This document shows positions 55,664 to 63,955 of a DNA stretch of 64,000 nt, piece by piece. Made by a program: the position numbers and the translations under genes. The stretch is taken from assembly GCA_024693135.1 (NCBI GenBank), contig JAILLN010000027.1, forward strand, positions 1 through 64,000. Reading direction: 5' to 3'. The first letter of the stretch is position 1. Every line of letters begins with the position of its first letter. The notes under the pieces were generated by a model, which was not told the DNA's origin, searched no databases, and saw nothing but the letters and a program-made list of their open reading frames with translations. This DNA is from Lachnospiraceae bacterium. Lineage in GTDB: Bacteria; Bacillota; Clostridia; Lachnospirales; Lachnospiraceae.

Positions 55664-55684
55664 CAGGCACCTGTCCTTCCCGTA

Positions 55685-56836
55685 TCATGCAAGCTCCCGG
55701 GACAATGCCTCGAGCTGTGCCCTGGACTGGTCATCCAGTGCGGCCTGGATCGTAACCGTATTTTCCGCAAATTCGATCTCCCTGCTTCCTTCAAACCGGG
55801 AGCGGATCACCTTCGCCGCCATCGGAGCCCAGGTCCCGTTTTCAATGATGCCGATCCGGCGTTTCTGATATCCCCTCTCCAGCAGGTCTGCGATAAATTC
55901 CCGCATAAAGGGGAAAATATCCCCATTATAGGTGGTGGTGGCAAGCACCAGCTTCCCATAGCGGAAGGCATCCTCCACGGCCTCGGCCATGTCCTCCCTG
56001 GCCAGATCCGTGGCCACGACCTTCGGGCAGCCCTTTTCAAGGAGCTTTTCCTGAAGGATGAGCGCGGCTTCCTTTGTATGTCCATAGACCGAGGTATAGG
56101 CGATAAAAACCCCTTCGCTTTCCACTCCGTAGGAAGACCAGGTATCATACAGATCCAGATAGTATCCCAGATTTTCCGTAAGCACCGGACCATGGAGAGG
56201 GCAGATCGTCCGGATGTCCAGTCCTCCTGCTTTTTTCAGGAGCGACTGCACCTGTGCCCCATACTTTCCTACGATGCCGAAATAATACCTTCTGGCCTCG
56301 CAGGCCCAGTCCGCCTCCACATCCAGCGCACCGAACTTGCCGAAGGCATCTGCACTGAAAAAGATCCCGGTGGATGGGTCATAGGTCATCATGACCTCCG
56401 GCCAGTGTACCATGGGAGCAAATAAAAACTTAAGCTCATGGCTCCCTAAAGAAAGGCTTTCCCCGTCCTTTACCACGAGACGCCGGTCAGCATAATCCGT
56501 ACCGAAATACTTCTTCATCATCGTAAATGCCATGGCATTTCCCACGATCTTCGCCTCCGGAAAGGTTTTCGCAAAGGCTTCGATATTTGCCGAATGATCC
56601 GGCTCCATATGCTGTACCACCAGATAGTCCGGCTTCCGGCCCGAAAGCAGCTCCTTGACCTGAGCCAGCCATTCCTCTCCAAAACGGCGGTCTACCGTAT
56701 CCATGACCGCGGTTTTTTCATCCAGGATAACATAGGAATTATAAGCCATCCCATCCGGCACCACATACTGCCCTTCAAAAAGGTCTGTCTCATGGTCGTT
56801 TACGCCTGCATAAAATACATCTTCTGCGATCTTCAT
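55685..56836 (-). CDS. FprA-type flavodiiron protein
   Basis: A-type flavoprotein of 383 residues. The diiron metallo-beta-lactamase-like domain has HMEPDH at 76-81 as its H-x-E-x-D-H ligand set, with further ligands in MVHWPEVMMTY and CPLHGPVL. The flavodoxin domain begins near residue 254 with IAYTSVYGHTKEAA, the FMN loop. It reduces oxygen or nitric oxide and protects anaerobes. GAGGAGG lies eight bases before the start, and a 19-base stretch here matches the end of dispersed-element copy B. It is 30 bases after the SGNH gene. Confidence 0.95.
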   Translation of the reverse strand: MKIAEDVFYAGVNDHETDLFEGQYVVPDGMAYNSYVILDEKTAVMDTVDRRFGEEWLAQVKELLSGRKPDYLVVQHMEPDHSANIEAFAKTFPEAKIVGNAMAFTMMKKYFGTDYADRRLVVKDGESLSLGSHELKFLFAPMVHWPEVMMTYDPSTGIFFSADAFGKFGALDVEADWACEARRYYFGIVGKYGAQVQSLLKKAGGLDIRTICPLHGPVLTENLGYYLDLYDTWSSYGVESEGVFIAYTSVYGHTKEAALILQEKLLEKGCPKVVATDLAREDMAEAVEDAFRYGKLVLATTTYNGDIFPFMREFIADLLERGYQKRRIGIIENGTWAPMAAKVIRSRFEGSREIEFAENTVTIQAALDDQSRAQLEALSRELA

Positions 56837-56846
56837 TCTGTTTTCC

Positions 56847-56865
56847 TCCTCGATAAACGCCTGTC
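56847..56865 (-). repeat. short match to the dispersed element, copy E
   Basis: CTCCTCGATAAACGC here also occurs at the gene-proximal end of copy B, again directly before a Shine-Dalgarno sequence. The palindromic part is missing, so this is either a fragment or chance. Confidence 0.35.
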
Positions 56866-56866
56866 C

Positions 56867-57997
56867 CTACTCCTCCTCATCTTCCTCATCTTCCTCTTCC
56901 TCCTCGTCCCGGTGGGACTCTTCCTCCGGCGGCGGTTCAGGCTCTCCTCCGGGATTTGTCCCGTAAAGCGCATCCAAAAGTGCCTGGTCCATCTCCGGAG
57001 GCTGCTGCTCGGTCTTCGGCGCCTCGGGAGCGGTCTGGGGAGCCGGCGTCTGCAGATTGGCCGAGGGAGTAGGACTCGGTCTTGGCACATACTTATTTTC
57101 CGCGATGATCTCCCTCTGCAGGCTTTTCTTTTTGGACAGGCCCGACTGATCCAGCACCTCCTTCGGGTCTGCCGTAAGCCTCGACGGATCCTCATCCCGA
57201 AGCCCCAGCCGGATCCCGTCATAGATCTTCCTTGTGGTATCTCCATTATAATGAAGGCCGTCCGTGGTCGCATATCCGGTCACCATGAGCAGGCGGTAGG
57301 TATCGATATAGGGCAGCCCGGCCTTCTCCAGGCCCCGGTTAAATTCTTCGATCTGGGGATTGGTCAGGGTGCCATAGGAGGTTATGGGATTTACCGAAAC
57401 CAGGGAGATATCGTATTCCTCCTTCAGCTGTCCGTACTTCTCCAGGTATTTCGACTGATTCCCCAGGTCATTGATCCCCAGGCAGATGACCAGCTTCCAC
57501 TTCGGAAAGAGGCCCGTCCCTACGATCCTCTTTACCTGCTTCAGGGCATCCTTCGAAAACCAGCTGTAGCCCTCCCCTACCTTTGCCACCATAAAGAGAT
57601 TTTCCACATCCGAGATCTTGCATACATCGTTCATATGGACAAACCGGCTGTCCCCGATGAAGATATAGCCGGTGCCATGCTCCAGGCTGAGCCCCTCGAT
57701 GCTCTTCAGCTCTTCCTCCAGGCTTCCCCTCTGCTCCTTGGCCTCCGGAGAGGTATCCAGGGCTTCCTCCACATGCTCCTTCGGCTCTTCCCTGCTAAGC
57801 CCTGCCTCTTCTTCCTCTTCGTTGAGCTCCAGGAAAATGGTCTCGATCTCATCCCCCGACAGGTTCCGGCTCACGGAGCCCCCGTACTTCTTTTCCGACA
57901 CCCTGGCGATGATCAGGCTCGCTGCCGCCAGCACGATCATAAGCGAGGCCGCATAGATAAAAATGAACTTTGTCTTTTTGGTCATTTTTGGTTTCAT
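56867..57997 (-). CDS. membrane-anchored SGNH-hydrolase-like protein with acidic tail
   Basis: Protein of 376 residues. A basic N-terminus and one hydrophobic segment (about 10-32) make a signal anchor, followed by an acidic linker. The SGNH domain has the nucleophile Ser117 in IGDSRFVH, Asn176 in LGINDLG, and Asp247 and His249 in DGLHYN, with a weaker block II. A proline-rich region precedes an end made almost wholly of Glu and Asp. The fold suggests an extracytoplasmic esterase, perhaps an acetyl or acyl hydrolase acting on envelope carbohydrates. The start is ambiguous between 57997 and an ATG 12 bases downstream; neither has a strong ribosome-binding site. A promoter is at 58033-58061. 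Confidence 0.8.
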   Translation of the reverse strand: MKPKMTKKTKFIFIYAASLMIVLAAASLIIARVSEKKYGGSVSRNLSGDEIETIFLELNEEEEEAGLSREEPKEHVEEALDTSPEAKEQRGSLEEELKSIEGLSLEHGTGYIFIGDSRFVHMNDVCKISDVENLFMVAKVGEGYSWFSKDALKQVKRIVGTGLFPKWKLVICLGINDLGNQSKYLEKYGQLKEEYDISLVSVNPITSYGTLTNPQIEEFNRGLEKAGLPYIDTYRLLMVTGYATTDGLHYNGDTTRKIYDGIRLGLRDEDPSRLTADPKEVLDQSGLSKKKSLQREIIAENKYVPRPSPTPSANLQTPAPQTAPEAPKTEQQPPEMDQALLDALYGTNPGGEPEPPPEEESHRDEEEEEDEEDEEE

Positions 57998-58032
57998 TTG
58001 CTGTATCCAGGCTCCCCCCTGCCACAGATATC

Positions 58033-58061
58033 ATTATATCGCGGTTTTCTTTTTTTTTACA
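58033..58061 (-). promoter_or_regulatory. possible promoter of the SGNH-fprA unit
   Basis: A perfect minus-strand TATAAT (58033-58038) with a weak TGTAAA 17 bases upstream (58056-58061), 35 bases before the SGNH gene. Confidence 0.4.
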
Positions 58062-58074
58062 CCTCTTTCCGGCC

Positions 58075-59424
58075 TCATTTCATTTTCCGGAGCTCGCTGG
58101 CCGCTATGGGGATCGCCAGGGCGGCGGAGAGCACATCCGCTGCGGCCTGGGTGATCTCCACGCCCCAAAGCCCAAAGACACGGGGCAGGATCCAGATCAG
58201 CGGGATGAAAAAGATCCCGCTTCTTGCGGCAGAGGTAACCGAAGCCTTCTTTCCCTGGCCGATGGACTGCAGCAGCATATTCGTCAATATGGTGGCGGCA
58301 AGCAAAGGCAGTGCCAATGCCTGGGCGCGGAGGGCTGTGGTGCCGATCCGGACCACCTCAGGATCGTCCCGGAAGAAGGCGACGATCTGCGGCGCGAAAG
58401 CAATACAGAATCCTGCACCCAGCACCAGGAAGGCGGTGCCGTATTTCAGGCAGAAGAAAAATCCCTCCCGGACTCTTCCCTTTTTATCCGCCCCATAATT
58501 AAAGCTGGCCACCGGCTGATATCCCTGTCCGAAGCCGATCAGGGCTGAGCTGATGAGCATGAGCGCCCTTGTCACCACCGACATTCCTGCGATGGCCGCA
58601 TCGCCTCCATAATGCCCTGCGGAATGATTCAGCATCAACGTCGCCACCGCGGCAAGCCCCTGCCGGAAAAGGGAAGGAATCCCTCCATTGATCAGCTGCC
58701 GGATATAATATCCGTTGATCCGCACATTTCCTGCTTCCGGCCGGATATTTCCTCCCTTCCTGCTGCCCCTTAGCAGCACAAGGAAGCTTATGGCCTGCCC
58801 GCTGACGGTGGCAATGGCGGCTCCCATGACCCCCAGCTTAAAGTACAGGATCAGGAGAGGATCCAGCACGATATTCAGGGCGGCGCCCACCAGAAGCCCG
58901 GTCATGGAATAGATGGCGCTCCCCTGGTATCTCAGCTGGTTATTCAGCACAAACTGCCCGGTCATAAAGGGAGCGCCCATCAATATGATGCGCATATAAG
59001 CCAATGTGTCCTTCAAGGTAGTCTCCGTGGATCCCAATGCATAAGCAATGGGAACGGCAAACAGGTTTCCGGCTGCGGCGATCACAACGCCGATGATCAG
59101 GGAAACGGCAAATCCGGTGGCGCACATTTCCCGGGCATGCTGGATGTCTCCTGCACCGAGCATGCGGGATAAATACGTCCCGGAACCCTGCCCGCAAAAA
59201 AAGCCAAAAGCCTGGATCAGGGCCATCACAGAAAAAACCAGGCCTACAGCCGCTGTGGCCTGGGTAGAGATCCTGCCCACGAAAAAAGTATCCGCCGAAT
59301 TATAGATCCCCGTCACCAGCATGCTCACCATGGTAGGGATCGACAGGCTGACGATCAGCTTCGGGACAGGGGTCACCGTAAGGAAGGTATAACGTGCTTT
59401 GGCATCCTTTGTCTGTCCTGCCAT
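58075..59424 (-). CDS. MATE-family efflux transporter
   Basis: Polytopic membrane protein of 449 residues with about 12 hydrophobic segments in two similar halves, as in MATE antiporters. NSADTFFVGRIS and GQGSGTYLSRMLGAG in the first half and the corresponding SALIGFGQGYQPVASFNYGA in the second are family signatures. It should export drugs or metabolites in exchange for H+ or Na+. The ATG at 59424 is chosen because an open upstream extension overlaps the terminator at 59539-59569; the length then matches the family. Substrate unknown. Confidence 0.9.
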   Translation of the reverse strand: MAGQTKDAKARYTFLTVTPVPKLIVSLSIPTMVSMLVTGIYNSADTFFVGRISTQATAAVGLVFSVMALIQAFGFFCGQGSGTYLSRMLGAGDIQHAREMCATGFAVSLIIGVVIAAAGNLFAVPIAYALGSTETTLKDTLAYMRIILMGAPFMTGQFVLNNQLRYQGSAIYSMTGLLVGAALNIVLDPLLILYFKLGVMGAAIATVSGQAISFLVLLRGSRKGGNIRPEAGNVRINGYYIRQLINGGIPSLFRQGLAAVATLMLNHSAGHYGGDAAIAGMSVVTRALMLISSALIGFGQGYQPVASFNYGADKKGRVREGFFFCLKYGTAFLVLGAGFCIAFAPQIVAFFRDDPEVVRIGTTALRAQALALPLLAATILTNMLLQSIGQGKKASVTSAARSGIFFIPLIWILPRVFGLWGVEITQAAADVLSAALAIPIAASELRKMK

Positions 59425-59538
59425 TATCTCAAGACTCCGTTTCTTATGCTGCCATTTACGGCCGGCCTCAGGCTCTGCGATCCGCCGGGCAGCCATGGCT
59501 TTTATCATCATAACAAATATTATCCCAAAAAACCACGC

Positions 59539-59569
59539 AAAAAAAGGACGGCGGATCACTCCGCCGTCC
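59539..59569 (-). terminator. Rho-independent terminator after the double-glycine peptide gene
   Basis: Minus-strand GGACGGCGGA pairs with TCCGCCGTCC around GTGA and is followed by seven T. It lies 32 bases beyond the stop codon of the small protein and before the MATE gene. Confidence 0.93.
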
Positions 59570-59600
59570 GGTAGATCATTTACCAGCCCTTATTTTCTTC

Positions 59601-59885
59601 TCAATACCTGGGATTGTTTCTCAGATCGCAGACCCTGTTCCAATCCTCCGTATACTCGCTGCTTGCCAGCCCATACAAAGGACTGCTCTTGTCTTCCACC
59701 ATTCTTCTTGCTTCGTCATAGCTGCTCGCCCTGGCGATCACGTTGCCGTTCTTGTCATTCAGGATCTCAAACGGCTTGCTCTTGTCAGATCCCTCGATCC
59801 TTGATGCATTGAAGATGATGCCGCCGCTGGCATTCTCCAGTTCCTCTTCGTCAACGATCTCAAATTTTTTCATCTCATCACTCAT
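59601..59885 (-). CDS. small protein with double-glycine-type leader
   Basis: Protein of 94 residues. The N-terminus FEIVDEEELENASGG (8-22) closely resembles the double-glycine leader of bacteriocin-type and RiPP precursors, cut after GG by C39-protease ABC transporters. The remainder, about 72 residues, is charged and has no Cys-rich or repeat core except one Cys near the end. It has its own AAAGGAG site, and its own terminator follows. No C39-protease transporter or modification enzyme is within the window; the MATE gene downstream is not a peptidase. It may also be a non-exported protein with a fortuitous motif. Confidence 0.7.
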   Translation of the reverse strand: MSDEMKKFEIVDEEELENASGGIIFNASRIEGSDKSKPFEILNDKNGNVIARASSYDEARRMVEDKSSPLYGLASSEYTEDWNRVCDLRNNPRY

Positions 59886-59998
59886 CTTTCGTTCTCCTTT
59901 CCTATTCGTTATCTAAATTCTCTGGTTTTAACCCCTTCACCATATGATACGAACCATTTTGGGGAGCGGCAGTATTTTCGGGAAAAAATTTTCCGGCA

Positions 59999-61066
59999 TC
60001 AATATTCCTTTGCCGCCTCTTCCCCGTTCAGCACACGGAGCGCACCCTGCGCCAGGGCCAGAAGCTCGTCCTCTCCCGGATAAGACACCACCGGGGCAAT
60101 GAAGCCGACTCTTTCGGCGATGCTGTCGGTAATGGACTGATTATAGGCGATGCCGCCCGTAAGGATGATGGCATCCACCTTTCCCTTCAGCACGGCAGCC
60201 ATGGCGCCGATGTCCTTGGAGATCTGATATACAAAGGCATCCTTGATCAGCTTGGCCTTCTCATCCCCCTCCTCTACCATCTTCATGACATCCATCATGC
60301 TGTTTGTATTCAGGTAGGCCGAGAAGCCGCCTCCCCCTACGAATTTCCTGTAGACCTCCTTCTCGGTATATTTCCCGGAAAAGCACATGCGGATCAGGCC
60401 GCCCACCGGCACTGCCCCGGCCCGCTCCGGAGAAAATGCACCGTCTCCTTCCAGGGCGTTGGGCACATCGATGACCCGTCCCTTTTCATGAGCGCCTACG
60501 GACACGCCTCCGCCCAGATGGGCCACGATGCAGTTGATCTCTTCATACTTCTTTCCATGTTCTTTGGCATAGCGCCTGGCCATGGCCTTTTGGTTCAGCG
60601 GATGGAAAATGCTGTTGCGGGGTATCTCCGGCACTCCGGAGATCCTTGCGATGGGCTGCAGCTCATCCACGGCCACCGGATCGACGATAAAGGAAGGCTT
60701 GCCCAGCTCATCCCCGATCTCCCTGGCCAGGATCCCGCCCAGATTTGAGGCATGATGTCCCTGCACCCCATTTTTCAGATCCTGGATCAGGGCATCGTTT
60801 ACCTTATAGGTTCCGCCCTCGATGGGCTTTACGAGTCCGCCCCTTCCCACGCATACATCCAGGGTCTTGATGTCAAAATTTTCTTCCTTCAGGAAATCCA
60901 GGATCATCTTCTTTCGGAAATCCTTCTGGGAAAAGATGGTATCAAAGGGCGCCAGCTCCTCGTTGGAATGCCTCAGGGTTTTGTCAAAGAGCATGGTCTC
61001 GTCTTCAAAGACCGCGATCTTTGTGGATGTGGAGCCCGGATTGATGATCAAAGACTTTACCGACAT
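59999..61066 (-). CDS. buk: butyrate kinase
   Basis: Acetokinase-family enzyme of 355 residues converting butyryl phosphate and ADP to butyrate and ATP. Signatures are [14 protein letters not shown] (7-20), [14 protein letters not shown] and [12 protein letters not shown] near the C-terminus. It follows ptb by 66 bases, the usual clostridial order. Branched-chain or other short-chain acyl phosphates are possible substrates. Confidence 0.96.
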   Translation of the reverse strand: MSVKSLIINPGSTSTKIAVFEDETMLFDKTLRHSNEELAPFDTIFSQKDFRKKMILDFLKEENFDIKTLDVCVGRGGLVKPIEGGTYKVNDALIQDLKNGVQGHHASNLGGILAREIGDELGKPSFIVDPVAVDELQPIARISGVPEIPRNSIFHPLNQKAMARRYAKEHGKKYEEINCIVAHLGGGVSVGAHEKGRVIDVPNALEGDGAFSPERAGAVPVGGLIRMCFSGKYTEKEVYRKFVGGGGFSAYLNTNSMMDVMKMVEEGDEKAKLIKDAFVYQISKDIGAMAAVLKGKVDAIILTGGIAYNQSITDSIAERVGFIAPVVSYPGEDELLALAQGALRVLNGEEAAKEY

Positions 61067-61132
61067 ATTCTGCTTCCTCCTCTTTCTTCATTCTGCAAAT
61101 ATCACTCCCGGACTGACGCCGGGTTCGTTTCC

Positions 61133-62044
61133 TTATTTAAGATATTCTGCCACCACGGCGGCCAGCGCGATGGAATTCACCTTGGTCTCTGCCGAATCCG
61201 ACCGGGAGGTCAGGATCGCCGGGGCCTTGGTTCCGGTCAGGATGCATCCGTTCTTGAATTCCGTCGTATGGACGATAAATTTATAGGCGATGTTTCCGGA
61301 ATGGATATCCGGGAAGAGGATCACGTCCGCATCCCCTACGATCTTGCGGTCTTCTGCCTGCTTATGCTTGGCGGCCTCCGGATAGATCGCCAGATCCACC
61401 GACAGGGGTCCGTCCACGATGCATCCGCTGATGGCGCCTTCTTCGTTCATTTTCACAAGCTCTGCCGCTTCCACCGTCTCCGGCATTTTCGGATTGACCA
61501 CCTCCACTGCAGCCACTGCGGCTACCTTCGGCGTATCGATGCCGCAGGCCTTGCATACGTCCACGGTATTTGCGATGATCTTTGCCTTCTCCTCCAGCGT
61601 GGGATAAGGAAGGAATGCCACATCGGTCAGGAAGAGCAGCTTCTCGATCCCCTTGATCTCAAATACCGCTACATGGGACAAGAGCTTATCCGTCCTTAGG
61701 CCTACCTCCTTGTCCAGGATGCTCTTCAGAAAATCCTTGGTGGAGATCAATCCCTTCATATACATATCGGCCTTGCCGTCATGCACAAGCCTTACCGCCT
61801 CGTGTGCCGCCTCGATGGGATCCGGGATATTGATGATCTCAAACTGATCTGCATCGATCTTCATCTCCCCGCAAAGCCTGCGGATGACCGCCTCATCCCC
61901 CACCAGTACCGAATCTGCGATCTTCCTGTCATGCGCCATGGCCACCGCTTCCAGCACGGCATCGTCATTGGCCGCGGCCACAGACAGCTTTTTTGTGGGG
62001 AAATCATTTACCTTCTTCAATATTTCTTCAAAATTTCTGCTCAT
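61133..62044 (-). CDS. ptb: phosphate butyryltransferase
   Basis: Enzyme of 303 residues moving the butyryl group from CoA to phosphate, feeding Buk. It shows the phosphotransacetylase-family segments VLVGDEAVIRRLCGE, DGKADMYMKGLISTKDFL and a LTDVAFLPYPTLEEKA middle. GAAGGAGAGGG precedes the start. Together with buk it gives ATP by substrate-level phosphorylation during butyrate formation. Confidence 0.96.
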   Translation of the reverse strand: MSRNFEEILKKVNDFPTKKLSVAAANDDAVLEAVAMAHDRKIADSVLVGDEAVIRRLCGEMKIDADQFEIINIPDPIEAAHEAVRLVHDGKADMYMKGLISTKDFLKSILDKEVGLRTDKLLSHVAVFEIKGIEKLLFLTDVAFLPYPTLEEKAKIIANTVDVCKACGIDTPKVAAVAAVEVVNPKMPETVEAAELVKMNEEGAISGCIVDGPLSVDLAIYPEAAKHKQAEDRKIVGDADVILFPDIHSGNIAYKFIVHTTEFKNGCILTGTKAPAILTSRSDSAETKVNSIALAAVVAEYLK

Positions 62045-62090
62045 AATCCCTCTCCTTCACATGGTATTAAGTCATGAAACGTACCCATCC

Positions 62091-62099
62091 ACTATATCA
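62091..62099 (-). promoter_or_regulatory. extended -10 promoter of ptb-buk
   Basis: Minus-strand TGATATAGT, an extended -10 box about 45 bases before ptb. The -35 region, 17 bases upstream, is poor and lies inside the inverted repeat at 62109-62127. Confidence 0.55.
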
Positions 62100-62108
62100 C
62101 ATCCTTCA

Positions 62109-62127
62109 AAAAATCACCATGATTTTT
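62109..62127. promoter_or_regulatory. inverted repeat over the ptb -35 region
   Basis: AAAAATCA and TGATTTTT are exact 8-base arms around CCA. The repeat covers the place of the -35 box of ptb, so binding of a regulator there could block or help RNA polymerase. It lies 25 bases from the cobaltochelatase promoter on the other strand. Confidence 0.45.
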
Positions 62128-62150
62128 AGATATGCCCCCCAAAGCGCCAT

Positions 62151-62179
62151 TTGAAACCATGCCTTTTTTTGTGTATAAT
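62151..62179 (+). promoter_or_regulatory. promoter of the cobalamin riboswitch
   Basis: Plus-strand TTGAAA (62151-62156), a 17-base spacer and a perfect TATAAT (62174-62179). Transcription would start just before the riboswitch. Confidence 0.8.
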
Positions 62180-62202
62180 GCAGCTTGATATCAAATGAAT
62201 CT

Positions 62203-62412
62203 CCGGTGCCTTAAGGAAAAGCCCTTAAGGATAATAGGGAAACAGGTGCAAATCCTGTGCGATCCCGTCACTGTAAGCGGCACGCATGCCATGCGCAAGG
62301 CCGGCCATCAGCCACTGATCCTTATCCTGGGATTGGGAAGGCGGCCGTGCCGGATCGCCGCAAGCCAGGAGACCTGCCGGAGATTTCAGGCACATAAGAC
62401 TACGGGGGCTTA
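62203..62412 (+). promoter_or_regulatory. cobalamin riboswitch
   Basis: The aptamer shows the B12-box and conserved core pieces in order: GGTGCC near the 5' end, AATAGGGAAACAGGTGCAA, ATCCTGTGC, CCCGTCACTGTAAGCGGC, GCCACTG, GGGAAGGCGG, CGCAAGCCAGGAGACCTGCC. It is followed by a small GCACAG/CTGTGC hairpin (62424-62440) and a strong terminator (62454-62481), so transcription termination when cobalamin is bound is the likely mode. It controls the downstream cobaltochelatase gene. Confidence 0.95.
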
Positions 62413-62453
62413 GTCTTGCCAAGGCACAGCAGCTCTGTGCTTATTTGTGCATG

Positions 62454-62481
62454 AAAAGCCCCGGGAAACCCCGGGGTTTTT
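62454..62481 (+). terminator. riboswitch expression-platform terminator
   Basis: CCCCGGG and CCCGGGG pair around a short A-rich loop, with the stem extended by A-U pairs, and the hairpin ends in TTTTT. It lies between the aptamer and the gene, 74 bases before the start codon. Confidence 0.9.
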
Positions 62482-62554
62482 GACTATCCTCATGGTCTTT
62501 TTACAGCGGACAAAGGGACCGGATAACAGGAGCCCGTCCGCGGGAAGGAGAAAA

Positions 62555-63955
62555 ATGAAGAACAAATGGCTGAATCTGATGGCTGCAGGACTATTGACCT
62601 CCATAGCCTGCTTTGGGTGCGCACTTCCGGAGTCCGTCCCCCTGCCCGAACCCCCGGAGGCTTTGGAAGGGCTGCCGGAGGCTTTGGATGCGGAGGATGA
62701 AGAAAACTACGAGACCGGCGATGCTTCTTTGGATGATCCCGGCAATCAGGATGAGATCGGGGAGCGTGAGCTTCTGGTGGTAAGCTTCGGCACCAGCTTC
62801 AATGACAGCCGCAGGCTGACCATCGGTGCCATTGAGGATGCCTTAAGGCAGGCTTATCCGGACTATAGCGTAAGACGCGCCTTTACCAGCCAGATCATCA
62901 TCGACCATGTGAAAAAAAGAGACGGGGTCACCATCGACAATGTGGGAGAAGCTCTGGCCAGGGCCAGGAAAAACGGCGTAAAGACCCTGGTGGTACAGCC
63001 CACCCACCTCATGGACGGCTTCGAGTACCATGACCTGGTGGAAGAGCTTGAAGAAAATGCGGCTGATTTCGGATCCGTCACGGTAGGGTCTCCCCTCCTC
63101 ACGGAAGACGAGGATTTTGAGCGGGTCGTGGATGCCGTGACCACAGCCTCGGCACCCTATATGGATGGAAAAACGGCCTTCTGCTTCATGGGCCATGGCA
63201 CGGAGGCGGACTCCAACGGCATCTACGCCAGGCTGCAAAAGCTCCTGACGGAAAAAGGCTTTACGGATCATTATGTCGGAACCGTAGAGGCCGAACCCTC
63301 CCTTGAGGATGTGCTCAAGGCTGTGGGAGAGAAGGACTACGACCGCGTGGTACTGGAGCCGCTGATGGTCGTGGCCGGAGACCATGCCAATAATGACATG
63401 GCGGGAGAGGACGAGGATTCCTGGAAATCCCGGTTTGAAGCAGCAGGCTATGAAGTAGAATGCATCCTCTCCGGGCTTGGGGAAAATGAGGCCATCCGGG
63501 AGATCTATGTGGAGCATGCCGGAAAAGCCATCGATGAAGCACAGTCCGGCGCTTCGAAGCTTTCCGGGGAAAAGGCCGGCACAGAGCCTGCTTCCCACGG
63601 AGCATTACAGGATGGGGATTATGCGGTCACAGTAGACTCCAGCTCCTCCATGTTCAATATCACGGCCTGCACTCTCCATGTATCCCAGGGGGAAATGACG
63701 GCCCGCATGACCATGGGAGGCACGGGATACCTCTATGTCTATCCCGGGACCGGTGCCGAAGCAGAAAAGGCGGAGGAAAAGGACCGGATCCCTTATGAGG
63801 AAAATCCGGACGGGACACACAGCTTCACCTTCCCGGTAAAGGCCCTGGATGAAAAAATCCCCTGTGCCGCCTTCAGCAAGCGCAGGGAAAAGTGGTATGA
63901 CCGGGATCTGGTCTTCTCCTCGGCATCGATCCCGGAGGAAGCCTTTATGCCGTAA
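62555..63955 (+). CDS. cbiK: lipoprotein-like sirohydrochlorin cobaltochelatase with extra C-terminal domain
   Basis: Protein of 466 residues. An N-terminal signal peptide (KNKWLNLMAAGLLTSIACFGC) with cysteines at 19 and 22 suggests a lipoprotein, although neither cysteine sits in a perfect lipobox. An acidic linker follows. The CbiK chelatase fold runs from about 72 to 325, with likely metal-binding His214 (MGHGTE), Glu245 and His277 (AGDHANND) spaced as in known CbiK enzymes. Residues about 350-460 form a second domain with SSMFNITACTLHVSQGEMTARMTMGGTGY, like a surface-protein domain seen in clostridia, possibly ligand-binding. It would insert cobalt into sirohydrochlorin-type tetrapyrroles or bind them outside the membrane. 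The ATG at 62555 has GGGAAGGAG upstream. Confidence 0.88.
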   Translation: MKNKWLNLMAAGLLTSIACFGCALPESVPLPEPPEALEGLPEALDAEDEENYETGDASLDDPGNQDEIGERELLVVSFGTSFNDSRRLTIGAIEDALRQAYPDYSVRRAFTSQIIIDHVKKRDGVTIDNVGEALARARKNGVKTLVVQPTHLMDGFEYHDLVEELEENAADFGSVTVGSPLLTEDEDFERVVDAVTTASAPYMDGKTAFCFMGHGTEADSNGIYARLQKLLTEKGFTDHYVGTVEAEPSLEDVLKAVGEKDYDRVVLEPLMVVAGDHANNDMAGEDEDSWKSRFEAAGYEVECILSGLGENEAIREIYVEHAGKAIDEAQSGASKLSGEKAGTEPASHGALQDGDYAVTVDSSSSMFNITACTLHVSQGEMTARMTMGGTGYLYVYPGTGAEAEKAEEKDRIPYEENPDGTHSFTFPVKALDEKIPCAAFSKRREKWYDRDLVFSSASIPEEAFMP

